Positions 17,031 to 26,393 of a stretch of DNA of 64,000 nucleotides are shown here, piece by piece. The notes under the pieces were generated by a model that worked only from the letters and a program-made list of their open reading frames with translations, was not told the origin of the DNA and did not search any database. The translations under genes and the position numbers were made by a program. Source of the stretch: UBA4810 sp002479215 (GTDB taxonomy: Bacteria; Desulfobacterota; Syntrophia; Syntrophales; Smithellaceae); assembly GCA_049514435.1 (NCBI GenBank), contig JBEKVB010000001.1:124001-188000 (forward strand), in the 5' to 3' direction. Numbering within the stretch: position 1 is the first letter of the stretch; each line of letters starts with the position of its first letter.

Positions 17031-18332
17031 CTAGCAATTTGACATTGATGAAGGCTGTCCCGTCGTTTCCAGTACCCGCAACCAGACATTGCCTCGTGGA
17101 TCGATTCTACGGCCTGAAATTGCCGTACTTAGAGGCAAGTGCACGTATTCATCTTTTCTCAAAGCCACCAGAAGGCCTGTTTTCCCGGCCATACCCGCAT
17201 GTACCGCGTATTGTCCGAGCGAACTGCAATAAATACTGTCCGCAGCATTGGCCGGGACCGAGCGGATAAGATAACTTGGTTCTATATATTTTAAATTTAT
17301 TTCCAAATCAATTTTATTGAAATAATTTTCTATAGAACTTTTCAAAAAATGTCCAATATCGAACAAGCGGATATTTCCCGAAGGGTCTGTTTCCGGAGTT
17401 GTAGTATTTTTCCGGGAAAGATTTTGACCTGCGCCTTCCGCAACTAAAATTACGGCATGACCGTTGGATTTTATACGCATCTCCAGAGCCTTCAAAAATC
17501 CTTTTTTACCCTCCAGATCAAAAGGCACTTCGGGAATTAAAACAAAATTAACGTCATTTTGAGACAAGGCGGAGTGGGCAGCGATATGCCCGGAGATGCG
17601 TCCCATTATTTTGATCAAACCAATGCCGTGGAAAGCACCTTTGGCTTCTACATGAGCACCTCTGATAGCTTCAACAGTTTTTTCTATTGCCGTATCGAAT
17701 CCGAAGGACTTCTCAATTAGATCCAGATCATTGTCAATTGTTTTAGGGATGCAAACTACTGATATTTTTAAATTATTTTCGGAAATTACGTCGGTTAATT
17801 GCGCGGCAGCCTGCATTGTGCCATTTCCGCCTACACAAAAAAGAATACAAATTTTTGATCGGGAAAGAAAGTTCATTATTTGGACTGAATCTTGAGGACC
17901 TCGAGATGTCGAAAGAATGCTGCCGCCGATACTAGTTATATCTTTCACAATTTCGGGAGTTAATTTGATTAACTCATGCCCGTATATTGAGTTTAATCCT
18001 CTTAAACCATATTTAACTCCAAAAATATCTTTGACGCCATAACGATGAAAGAGAGTCATGGTGATCGATCTGATTACATCATTGATACCCGGGCAAAGAC
18101 CGCCGCATGTTACAATTGCCGCTTTTGTCTGATGTGGATCGAAAAATATTTTATCTCTCGGCCCGGCAAGTTCCAAAGAAAGAGGTTTTCCTTCTTTATC
18201 GGCTAACGATAAATAGTCATCTAAATAGGAATTAAACAATAATCTTTTTTTATCTTGCGTGAAATTACCGATATTAAGAGGCGATTTAATTAACCGTTCG
18301 CCAAGATTCCTAATCGAAAAGTTATATTTCAT
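17031..18332 (-). CDS. 6-phosphofructokinase, plant-like ATP-type
   Basis: A 433-residue phosphofructokinase. It has the N-terminal CGGLCPGINDVIRS block (76-89), PKTIDNDL (196-203) with the catalytic Asp200, and the substrate block MGRISGHIA. Lys197 with Gly171 is the combination found in plant-like ATP-dependent enzymes; a PPi enzyme would have Asp at 171. The phosphate-binding motif reads GGNGT (168-172) instead of GGDGT, so the Asp at position 170 is Asn. The next gene upstream is an FAD oxidoreductase, three bases away, suggesting co-transcription. Confidence 0.85.
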   Translation of the reverse strand: MKYNFSIRNLGERLIKSPLNIGNFTQDKKRLLFNSYLDDYLSLADKEGKPLSLELAGPRDKIFFDPHQTKAAIVTCGGLCPGINDVIRSITMTLFHRYGVKDIFGVKYGLRGLNSIYGHELIKLTPEIVKDITSIGGSILSTSRGPQDSVQIMNFLSRSKICILFCVGGNGTMQAAAQLTDVISENNLKISVVCIPKTIDNDLDLIEKSFGFDTAIEKTVEAIRGAHVEAKGAFHGIGLIKIMGRISGHIAAHSALSQNDVNFVLIPEVPFDLEGKKGFLKALEMRIKSNGHAVILVAEGAGQNLSRKNTTTPETDPSGNIRLFDIGHFLKSSIENYFNKIDLEINLKYIEPSYLIRSVPANAADSIYCSSLGQYAVHAGMAGKTGLLVALRKDEYVHLPLSTAISGRRIDPRGNVWLRVLETTGQPSSMSNC

Positions 18333-18335
18333 TAC

Positions 18336-19778
18336 TTATTTCCTTTTATCAAGTATTCTGTATACGGCAAACATGCCGGAACTGATTTCGCCTTCAGAGC
18401 CTGCGTCCATTAATAGAGATGCTCCGGTAAGGTAAATATTTCTAAAACTGGTTTTATTATTTTTCGCGGAAAATCCGGAAATAAAAGAGTTTCTTAGCTT
18501 ATATTTTGGATTAACTATATTACGATATTTTATTGAAATATCGATGGATTTCTCTATATCGATGAACCGAATATTTTCTTTTAAAAAAGGCAGAAAATAT
18601 TCAAGACGCTCGATTATTGATTGAGCTTGAGCTTCTAAGTTTTCTTTCGACCAGGCAGCTGAAACGATAGGAAGAAAAACAGTTGCCGTTAGCAATTTTT
18701 TTTCTGAAATACTTCTTTTTTCTTCAGGAGAAGTATTCGATTCTAAAAGAATCAAATTATTATCATAAATATCTTTATCTACGTTAGATATTACCGCAAC
18801 ATGTTTGGCCATTTTTTCGGGTATGCATTTTTGCGGAATGCCTAAATGAATCGTAAAAGGGTAATGAGAAATTTTAACTGGCCTGATTAGCTCGCCTATA
18901 TTAATTCTTTTTTTGCCTTTGAGCAATAAGCGCATGTCTTCAGATTTAGCGCTGATAATCATGTATTTTGCGGATATATTAGAAATAATGCCTTTGTTGT
19001 TTTCTACTTCAACTTCAATTAGTTTGCCTTTTGTGATGGAGAGTAAATTATTGTTGCCAAGATATAGACCATTGGCGGATTGCAATTTTTTTATTAACAA
19101 ATTAAAAAGTGTTTGTTTCCCTTGCGGGAAGTGGTAGACGCCTCGCAGAGGTGCCGAATATTGAAAATGTGAAGTAAAAGAATCATAACCGTCTTTGGCG
19201 CAGGAAAGCAAAACATATTGCACCTCCAGAATCTTTCTGAAAGAAGGATTCTGTAAAATTGTTCGCTCAATTTTCTTGGCATCGAATTTAAATCTCATTA
19301 AACGAGGGAAAAATTTCAAATAGTTAAAGAAATCTTTTATGCTTCTGGGCTGGATGAACTGATGATCGTGAAGCCATTTAGCAAAGGCAGCGGAGTTTCT
19401 TACAACTATATCGTAGAATGCTTTAATTTCCTTAGACATTTCAGGAAATTCCCGGATAATATCCTGAACAAGTGAATCTTTGTCGTTGAAAAAATCAATC
19501 CTGTGTTCCGGCATTATAATCTGATAAGCGGGATTTAACAAAGAGGCTTCTTGTTCAATCAATGGGATATTAAGTTCAGCTAAAAGTGAAAAACCAGGTT
19601 GATTAACGCCAAAACCAGTTAAGGGTGTTGGATCAATATTAAAAGCGTAACTGCCAATCGAGTATTTTGCTCTACAATCGTTTTTTGCTATGTGAACAGT
19701 ATTAAGGCCGTAATGAGATGCATAAGCCGCGGCAATGTAAGACGAAAGATCATCGCCAATCACAATTAGATCATACAT
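18336..19778 (-). CDS. FAD-dependent oxidoreductase, phytoene-dehydrogenase-like
   Basis: A 480-residue flavoprotein of the amine-oxidase/CrtI-type superfamily by length and layout: N-terminal Rossmann fold (YDLIVIGDDLSSYIAAAYAS), and a C-terminal block TGASLLMDAGSEGEISSG resembling the FAD-closing motif. The dinucleotide motif GxGxxG reads GDDLSS, so two of three glycines are missing. Substrate unknown. Its stop lies three bases before the phosphofructokinase ATG, so the two are probably one transcript. Confidence 0.7.
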   Translation of the reverse strand: MYDLIVIGDDLSSYIAAAYASHYGLNTVHIAKNDCRAKYSIGSYAFNIDPTPLTGFGVNQPGFSLLAELNIPLIEQEASLLNPAYQIIMPEHRIDFFNDKDSLVQDIIREFPEMSKEIKAFYDIVVRNSAAFAKWLHDHQFIQPRSIKDFFNYLKFFPRLMRFKFDAKKIERTILQNPSFRKILEVQYVLLSCAKDGYDSFTSHFQYSAPLRGVYHFPQGKQTLFNLLIKKLQSANGLYLGNNNLLSITKGKLIEVEVENNKGIISNISAKYMIISAKSEDMRLLLKGKKRINIGELIRPVKISHYPFTIHLGIPQKCIPEKMAKHVAVISNVDKDIYDNNLILLESNTSPEEKRSISEKKLLTATVFLPIVSAAWSKENLEAQAQSIIERLEYFLPFLKENIRFIDIEKSIDISIKYRNIVNPKYKLRNSFISGFSAKNNKTSFRNIYLTGASLLMDAGSEGEISSGMFAVYRILDKRK

Positions 19779-19825
19779 GAATTATTTTATTTCCTCATAC
19801 ATGATAGTTTTTTAGATAATAATCA

Positions 19826-20491
19826 TCAAAAGCCGGTCAAAGATGGATTGTGTAGCGAAGGAGAAGAATATTTTTTAGCAGATTTAAGCTTCACTTTATG
19901 ATCCTTCACTTCTAGTCTGCCTGCAGCGTAAAATTGAATCGCTTGCGGATAAATCCGATGTTCTTCCTTTAATATTCTTGCCGCCAGTGTTTCCACAGTA
20001 TCATCATCGCTCACGTGCACAACACTTTGAATGATTATTGGGCCTGTGTCCACGCCTTCATCAACAAAATGCACTGTACAGCCGGTAAATTTAACGCCGT
20101 ATTCCAAGGCCTGTTTTTGCCCGTGCAATCCGGGGAAAGAAGGAAGCAGGGCAGGGTGGATATTCATTATTTTATGGGGAAAGGCTTGCAAAAAACCGGC
20201 GGTAAGAATACGCGTAAAGCCGGCCAAAATGACCAAGTCCACATCATTTTTTTTAAAAATATTTATCAATTCGGAATCGAAATCTTCTTTAGACTTAAAA
20301 TCGTCATTTTTCAAAACAGCAATCTGAATACCGTGTTTTTTTGCTCTGGTTATCCCCAAAGCATCGGGATTGTTGCTGATAACAATTTTAATAGCCGCTT
20401 TTAGAGACCCTTTTTCGATATGATCAATAATCGATTGGAGATTAGAGCCGTTTCCGGATATTAAAACTCCCAATTTCAATAAAGCAGCCAT
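19826..20491 (-). CDS. purN: Phosphoribosylglycinamide formyltransferase PurN
   Basis: A 221-residue enzyme that transfers formyl from 10-formyl-THF to GAR, third step of purine synthesis. Active-site residues are visible in IMNIHPALLPSFPG (Asn and His) and HFVDEGVDTGPII (Asp). The N-terminal LISGNGSNLQ is the phosphate-binding loop. It is downstream of purM on the same strand, separated by 127 bp that hold hairpin copy 3. Confidence 0.95.
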   Translation of the reverse strand: MAALLKLGVLISGNGSNLQSIIDHIEKGSLKAAIKIVISNNPDALGITRAKKHGIQIAVLKNDDFKSKEDFDSELINIFKKNDVDLVILAGFTRILTAGFLQAFPHKIMNIHPALLPSFPGLHGQKQALEYGVKFTGCTVHFVDEGVDTGPIIIQSVVHVSDDDTVETLAARILKEEHRIYPQAIQFYAAGRLEVKDHKVKLKSAKKYSSPSLHNPSLTGF

Positions 20492-20570
20492 AAATTAGTT
20501 CCTAATCTTCGTCACGGGTATAAATCCCAAAGCAAGCTAAAGGTATTATACCCTCCGCTTTGCGGGATTG

Positions 20571-20618
20571 TTCAACTTACCAATTCCGATATGCTTCGCT
20601 TTCGGAATTGGAGTTTCA
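20571..20618 (-). repeat. Stop-abutting hairpin, copy 3
   Basis: Read on the minus strand, directly after the purM TAG: TGAAACT, CCAATTCCG, 14-nt loop, CGGAATTGG, TAAGTTGAA. Stem and flanks match copy 1 at 9238. A CCCGC hairpin-like segment (20552-20570) follows it, as it does in copy 2. Confidence 0.65.
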
Positions 20619-21668
20619 CTAAGTAAGACAAACTTGATCCTGACTATCTTCTCTTTTTTCTATGACACCAATTAAGTAGGCTTTTTCGCCCATTGCCGGC
20701 ATTTTCAACTGCTCCAGAACTCCCTGGCATTCCTTTTCCGCAACAATGATCATCATACCTATGCCCATATTAAATACACGAAACATTTCTCTTTCTTCGA
20801 TATTACCTATTTCTCGGATAACATCAAAAATGGGCGGCACCTCCCAACTTTTTTTGTTAATCACGCACCGGCAGGAATTAGGAATTATTCGCGGAATATT
20901 ATCGTAAAATCCACCTCCGGTGATGTGGACAATACCCTTAATATTGAAGCTTTTAAAAAGATTAAGAAGAGATTTAACATAAATTCGTGTCGGCTCTAAA
21001 AGTTCCAGACCTATTGTTTTGTTCAGGCCGGGAACTTTGTCCTTAACACTCAATTTGCCTTTTTCCAGTAGAACTTTCCGGGCCAAAGAAAATCCGTTAC
21101 TGTGCAGGCCACTGGAAGTAAGCCCGATCACCCGGTCGTTAATACTGATAGTAGAGCCGTCAATTAATTTATCGGATTCCACTGCACCGACACAAAATCC
21201 GGCAAGATCATATTCACCTTTCTTATAAAAACCGGGCATTTCAGCGGTTTCTCCGCCGAGAAGAGTACAGCCGGCCTGAATACAGCCCTGAACAATACCA
21301 TCGACGATTTGCACGCTTTTTTCCAAATCGATTTTGCCCGTGGAGAAATAATCGAGGAAGAACAAAGGTTCGGCGCCCTGAACAACAACATCATTGACCG
21401 ACATCGCTACAAGATCAATCCCGATCGTATCATGCTTATCCACTAATTGGGCTATTTTGAGTTTGGTGCCCACACCGTCGGTGGAAGAAACCAGTATCGG
21501 ATTTTTCAGTTTTGCCGAATCCAGATGGAAAAGCCCGCCGAAACCGCCGATACCAGAAAGAACTTCTTTGCGCGTCGTTGTCTTGATCAATGGTTTAATG
21601 CGGTCGACAAATTCGTTGGCGGTATCGATATCTACTCCTGCTGACTTGTATGTAGTTTTAGTTGGCAT
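20619..21668 (-). CDS. purM: Phosphoribosylformylglycinamidine cyclo-ligase PurM
   Basis: A 349-residue AIR synthetase catalysing the fifth step of purine synthesis. Family landmarks are YKSAGVDIDTANEFV at the N-terminus, GFGGLFHLD, SSTDGVGTKLKIA, and GGETAEMPGFY, with the C-terminal HITGGGFYDNIPR. Length matches the family (about 345). First gene of a purM-purN unit. Confidence 0.96.
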   Translation of the reverse strand: MPTKTTYKSAGVDIDTANEFVDRIKPLIKTTTRKEVLSGIGGFGGLFHLDSAKLKNPILVSSTDGVGTKLKIAQLVDKHDTIGIDLVAMSVNDVVVQGAEPLFFLDYFSTGKIDLEKSVQIVDGIVQGCIQAGCTLLGGETAEMPGFYKKGEYDLAGFCVGAVESDKLIDGSTISINDRVIGLTSSGLHSNGFSLARKVLLEKGKLSVKDKVPGLNKTIGLELLEPTRIYVKSLLNLFKSFNIKGIVHITGGGFYDNIPRIIPNSCRCVINKKSWEVPPIFDVIREIGNIEEREMFRVFNMGIGMMIIVAEKECQGVLEQLKMPAMGEKAYLIGVIEKREDSQDQVCLT

Positions 21669-21839
21669 AATCTCCTATAAGTTTGATTTTCTATGTAAAA
21701 ATATAGTGCCCGCTCATGTAACGTAAATCATCTACTAAGTCAATCATTCCTTGCGCAAATAAATGATATTTGTTAACAAAAAAGCATCAATTTATTGGAA
21801 ATAATTTAGGTTTGCTAACTTCCCCCTGCGGAGACTTAA

Positions 21840-24299
21840 ATGAATGCACTAAAAAAGATTCTGCAAAAAATTGAACAACCTTTGAATTTTGCTTCCAAAG
21901 ATAATTATAAAAATTTATCTCATATAAAAGATTTAGGCAAATCTCTTTTGAATTTGCTGGCGGCGCTTAAGGGTTCACTGCTGGCTGGCAATAACGATGT
22001 CTTAAGCTTGATTGAGGAATTGTCGCAGATATTTTCCGATTATGATTGGCAAAAGCTGGAATTAAAAAAGACCAAGATAGAAAAAGCGCAAGTTATCTGG
22101 GAAAAACTGAAAAAAGCAATTGATTCTTTGCCAGCAACAACTTCAGTTTACACTGACGACCCACAGACAATACAAAGAGTATCTGATTTAAGAGAAGCTC
22201 TGTCCAAGCTGACCCTGCCGGTTCAATATTTAAAGGGCGTTGGGCCGAAAATGGCTCAACGTCTTTTAGCTAAAAAAATCAATACAGTCGAAGATTTATT
22301 GTATTTTTTACCCAGGACTTATGAGGATAGGCGGGAAATAAAAAAAATCAATCATCTGGAAACCGGTAAAATTCAGACTGTAGCGGGTAGCGTTGTTGGC
22401 GCTCAATACAAATACTACGGGAAGAAGCATATTTTAGAGGTTACAATCAGCGATAGTACCGCCAATTTAACGGCGAAGTGGTTTAAAGGACAGATGTCTT
22501 ATCTCTTGGGTGTTTTTAAGAAAGGGACCAGAGTAATTTTTACAGGAGAAGCAAGGCCGAATTACGCGGGAAAAGCGATGATTCATCCTGAATACGAAAT
22601 ATTGGAAGAAGATGAAGCGGAAAATCTTTTAAATTTTAAAAGAATAGTGCCTATTTATTCGGAAACGGAAGGCCTGCGTCAAAAATATCTGCGCAAAATT
22701 ATGTATCAGGCGCTGGAAAATTACGCCCGCTATGTTATTTCACCCATACCGGCGGATATTTGTCAAAAGCGCGATCTGCCCAATATTCAGGAGTCGTTAA
22801 GGTCTGTCCATTTTCCGGAGAACAATAAAGATTTGGAGGAATATAATTCCAATCGTTCGCCTTCTCACCGCAGACTGATTTATGATGAATTTTTCTTTTT
22901 TCAATTAGGGATGGCTATAAAAAAAACGGGGCGGATTTTAGATGCCGGTATTAAATTCAATATTGAGGGAACTCTTTTAAATAAATTTTTTGCGCTTCTG
23001 CCTTTCGATTTGACGATGGCGCAAAAAAGAGTGATCAACGAAATACAAGCCGATCTGGCTAAAGAAACCGCAATGAACAGGTTATTGCAGGGTGATGTCG
23101 GCAGCGGGAAAACAATCGTTTCCATGGCAGCAATGGTTACAGCTTGCGAAAATTCATATCAGGCGGCAATAATGGCGCCGACTGAAATATTAGCTCAACA
23201 GCATTATCAGAATATTCAGAATTGGGCAACCGCGTTGGAGCTAAAAACGGTTATGCTTATCGGCGGCCTCAATACCGCTCAAAGAAAAGAAGCATTGGAT
23301 AAAATAATCAGCGGAGAGGCGAATATAGTTATCGGTACACACGCATTGATTTCGGAAAGTGTTGATTTTCATAGGCTGGGTCTGGTTGTTATCGATGAAC
23401 AGCACCGGTTCGGCGTCATGCAAAGAGCAACTTTACGCGGCAAGGGAATTAACGCGGATGTGTTAGTCATGACGGCGACACCCATTCCGCGGACATTGGC
23501 AATGACGGTTTACGGCGATTTGGATGTTTCCGTAATCGATGAGATGCCCGCAGGAAAAAAGCCGGTGCGCACTATTTTAATGGGTGAAAATAAAAGAAAC
23601 AATGTTTATCAATTAATCAGCGAAGAGCTAGCCAAAGGCCATCAGGCTTTTATCGTTTACCCGTTAGTGGAACAATCGGAAAATCTGGATTTGAAAGACG
23701 CGACCAATATGGCGGAACATTTACAGCGCGATATTTTTCCTGAATACAAAGTCGGCCTCATTCACGGCAAGATGAAGGAAAAAGAAAAAGATGCCGTAAT
23801 GAAAGAATTTCTGGCCAATATAATCAATGTCCTTGTGTCCACAACTGTAATCGAAGTGGGAATTGATGTGCCGGGAGCATCGCTAATGGTTATAGAACAC
23901 GCGGAACGATTCGGCCTTTCGCAGTTGCACCAATTGCGCGGCCGTGTCGGAAGAAGGGAAATCGCGTCCACCTGCGTTTTGCTCGCCAATTACGCTTCTT
24001 CGCAAGATGCCCGCAAGAGGTTAAAGGTGATGGAAAAAACTACCGATGGTTTTGCCATTGCCGAAGAAGATTTGGCCATTCGCGGCCCCGGTGATTTTCT
24101 GGGCACACGCCAATCCGGTCTGCCTGATTTTCGGATTGCGAGTATCATCCGTGATGCCCGCATTTTAAACGATGCTAAAGAAGACGCTTTTAAATTGGCC
24201 GCCAGCGACCCGTTTTTAGAAAAACCGGAACACTTAATCTTGAAAGAAACATTGCTTTGGAAGTGGCAGGAGAAACTGGATTTAGCCAGGACTGGATAA
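21840..24299 (+). CDS. recG: ATP-dependent DNA helicase RecG
   Basis: An 819-residue branch-migration helicase. It has an N-terminal extension of about 110 residues not found in E. coli RecG (693 residues), then the wedge/OB domain (VQYLKGVGPKMAQRL; about 155-260) and the helicase core: Walker A GDVGSGKT (about 418-425), DEQH box VIDEQHRFG (about 517), TATPIPRTL, and the C-terminal QLRGRVGR. Long N-terminal extensions are common in RecG of other phyla. Confidence 0.95.
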   Translation: MNALKKILQKIEQPLNFASKDNYKNLSHIKDLGKSLLNLLAALKGSLLAGNNDVLSLIEELSQIFSDYDWQKLELKKTKIEKAQVIWEKLKKAIDSLPATTSVYTDDPQTIQRVSDLREALSKLTLPVQYLKGVGPKMAQRLLAKKINTVEDLLYFLPRTYEDRREIKKINHLETGKIQTVAGSVVGAQYKYYGKKHILEVTISDSTANLTAKWFKGQMSYLLGVFKKGTRVIFTGEARPNYAGKAMIHPEYEILEEDEAENLLNFKRIVPIYSETEGLRQKYLRKIMYQALENYARYVISPIPADICQKRDLPNIQESLRSVHFPENNKDLEEYNSNRSPSHRRLIYDEFFFFQLGMAIKKTGRILDAGIKFNIEGTLLNKFFALLPFDLTMAQKRVINEIQADLAKETAMNRLLQGDVGSGKTIVSMAAMVTACENSYQAAIMAPTEILAQQHYQNIQNWATALELKTVMLIGGLNTAQRKEALDKIISGEANIVIGTHALISESVDFHRLGLVVIDEQHRFGVMQRATLRGKGINADVLVMTATPIPRTLAMTVYGDLDVSVIDEMPAGKKPVRTILMGENKRNNVYQLISEELAKGHQAFIVYPLVEQSENLDLKDATNMAEHLQRDIFPEYKVGLIHGKMKEKEKDAVMKEFLANIINVLVSTTVIEVGIDVPGASLMVIEHAERFGLSQLHQLRGRVGRREIASTCVLLANYASSQDARKRLKVMEKTTDGFAIAEEDLAIRGPGDFLGTRQSGLPDFRIASIIRDARILNDAKEDAFKLAASDPFLEKPEHLILKETLLWKWQEKLDLARTG

Positions 24300-24423
24300 G
24301 AAAAAGACTGATACCCTACAGGACGCAAGAGACTAAAGACTGAAGAGATGAGAATCAGCCATTTTGCCTACGATACCAAGACTTCGATGCAGGTAGATAG
24401 AGAACGCGGCAGAGATACGGAGA

Positions 24424-24453
24424 TTGACATTTTTACTAAGTATATATTATAAA
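24424..24453 (+). promoter_or_regulatory. Candidate sigma-70 promoter
   Basis: TTGACA (24424-24429), an 18-bp spacer and TATAAA (24448-24453) lie in the 297-bp gap after recG. It points toward the DUF421 fragment. The rest of the gap (24300-24596) shows nothing coding. Confidence 0.45.
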
Positions 24454-24596
24454 ATCGGACAAATAGCTGGCCATTCCCACACCATTGCATAATGAAATTT
24501 ATACCCAATTGAAGTAGTTTTTATTGATTTAAGTGCTTTGATTTATAAGGATAAAAATGAATTTTATAATAGACATTTTTCAAAATTATCAAAAAA

Positions 24597-24872
24597 ATGC
24601 AAATCCGCTTTCCTAAGCTCGGAAAGGCAATCCAGGGTGAAGCCATCATGCTGGTGTTCAATGGGAAAATATTGTCTTCAAATCTGAAGAACGCCGGGAT
24701 AACGGAAGATGAATTGATGGAAGTGATACGGGAGCACAGTGTTGCCTCACTGTCAGAGGTAGATCTGGCGGTGCTGGAAGTTGATGGGAATATAAGTGTA
24801 CGCTCTACTGATCTCCGTAAGAAAACGACTCGGCGCCGGAAAGCTCATAAAATTATCTCTAAACAACAATAG
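24597..24872 (+). pseudogene. C-terminal fragment of YetF/DUF421 protein
   Basis: The 91-residue frame matches only the cytoplasmic C-terminal domain of YetF-type membrane proteins: RFPKLGKAIQGEA, LVFNGKIL, then the ITEDELMEVIREH and LAVLEVDGNISVR blocks. The three N-terminal membrane helices of a full protein are absent. The frame is closed by TAG at 24570-24572, and no membrane segment is encoded upstream. It is probably a relic of a truncated gene, though expression as a stand-alone domain cannot be excluded. Confidence 0.65.
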
Positions 24873-24951
24873 GGCGTAATCCGCTGATTTTCGTTTCATC
24901 CATTTCCTAAGTTTACATGCAAAAAACCTTGTCTCATTGATTTATATCTGT

Positions 24952-25014
24952 TTGACAAAATGGCTGTATTTGTTATAGGAAATGCATTCGAAATTGTTGT
25001 CCTAAAACGGACAA
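24952..25014 (+). promoter_or_regulatory. Promoter and palindrome upstream of homoserine dehydrogenase
   Basis: TTGACA (24952-24957), a 16-bp spacer and TATAGG (24974-24979) form a reasonable promoter, with start near 24986. A palindrome TTGTCC-TAAAAC-GGACAA (24997-25014) lies just downstream and could be an operator or a leader hairpin. Confidence 0.45.
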
Positions 25015-25048
25015 AACATAAAAATTTAGGCTAATTTAGGTACATGCG

Positions 25049-26359
25049 ATGAAAAATATTAATATCGGTTTAATCGGGTTAGGGAATATTGGAACAGGCG
25101 TTGTCAAGCTACTACAGCAAAACGAGGAGTTGATTACCAGAAAGCTTGGCGCGAAGCTGGTTTTAAAGAAAATCGCCGATATCGATATTACCACACCGCG
25201 AGCGGTTAAACTTAATAAAAATCAGTTGACTACCGACGCTAAGGAAATAATCAACGATAAAGACATTTCCATCATCATCGAACTTATGGGTGGCTATGAA
25301 CCGGCGCGAACTCTTCTTTTAGAGGCTATCTCTCAAGGCAAACATATTGTCACTGCCAATAAGGCTCTTCTGGCCACTCACGGCAATGAAATATTCCTGG
25401 CTGCCGAACAAAAAGGCATAGACATCGGCTTTGAAGCCAGTGTCGGCGGCACTATTCCGATTATCAAAACCCTGAAAGAGAGTCTTGTAGCCAATAAAAT
25501 CAATTCCATTTTGGGCATCATGAACGGCACTTCCAATTTCATTTTGACCAAGATGACCGATGAAGATAAGAAGTTCGACGTTGTTTTGAAGGAGGCGCAA
25601 GCTCTGGGTTTTGCCGAAGCGGATCCTACTTTCGATGTCGAGGGAATCGATACAGCTCATAAACTGGCCATAACGTTATCGCTGGCCTACGGGGAAAAAA
25701 TCAATTTAAAGGAAATTTATTGTGAAGGTATAACCAAAATAGGCAGTGAAGATATTGCCTTCGCCAAAGAATTAGGCTACCGAATAAAACTTTTGGCCAT
25801 TGCCATCATGAAGAATTACGTTGTGGAAGCGAGAATTCATCCGACGATGATTCCTTCTGCTCATCTTCTGGCCAATGTCAATCAAAATTACAATGCCTTT
25901 CACATCGTGGGTGATGCTTCCGGTCCGGTTTTTCTTTTCGGACAGGGTTCGGGAATGATGCCCACGGCCAGCGCCGTTTTAAGTGACATTATCGACATCG
26001 CCCGCAATATTTTAAAAGGCATCTCCGGAAGGACGCCGCTTAGATCAATCAACGAAGCAGCCATGGGAGATATAAAACTCAAACCCATGGATGAAATCGA
26101 AACAAAGTATTATTTTCGCTTCTCCGCTGTTGACCGGCCTGGTGTTCTCTCTAAAATATCCGGCATACTGGGCGAAAATAATATCAGCATTGCCACCGTT
26201 ATTCAAAAAGCAAGAATAGAAAACAGCGCCGTGCCCGTAGTCATGACAACTTATAAAGCCAAAGAAAAAAATGTGCGCGAAGCTCTGAAAAAAATAGACA
26301 AACTTGATATCGTGCTGGACAAAACAATTTTGATTAGAATTGAGGACGAGCTAAATTAA
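25049..26359 (+). CDS. hom: Homoserine dehydrogenase
   Basis: A 436-residue NAD(P)-dependent enzyme reducing aspartate semialdehyde to homoserine, the branch point to threonine and methionine. The Rossmann motif GLIGLGNIGTG is at residues 7-17, the catalytic block GIMNGTSNFILTKM and GFAEADPTFDVEGID follow, and a C-terminal ACT domain (about 355-430, starting SAVDRPGVLSKI) implies feedback control by threonine. The next gene is probably the matching homoserine kinase. Confidence 0.95.
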   Translation: MKNINIGLIGLGNIGTGVVKLLQQNEELITRKLGAKLVLKKIADIDITTPRAVKLNKNQLTTDAKEIINDKDISIIIELMGGYEPARTLLLEAISQGKHIVTANKALLATHGNEIFLAAEQKGIDIGFEASVGGTIPIIKTLKESLVANKINSILGIMNGTSNFILTKMTDEDKKFDVVLKEAQALGFAEADPTFDVEGIDTAHKLAITLSLAYGEKINLKEIYCEGITKIGSEDIAFAKELGYRIKLLAIAIMKNYVVEARIHPTMIPSAHLLANVNQNYNAFHIVGDASGPVFLFGQGSGMMPTASAVLSDIIDIARNILKGISGRTPLRSINEAAMGDIKLKPMDEIETKYYFRFSAVDRPGVLSKISGILGENNISIATVIQKARIENSAVPVVMTTYKAKEKNVREALKKIDKLDIVLDKTILIRIEDELN

Positions 26360-26393
26360 AATTTTTCACAACGAAGATTCCAGAAACATTCAT

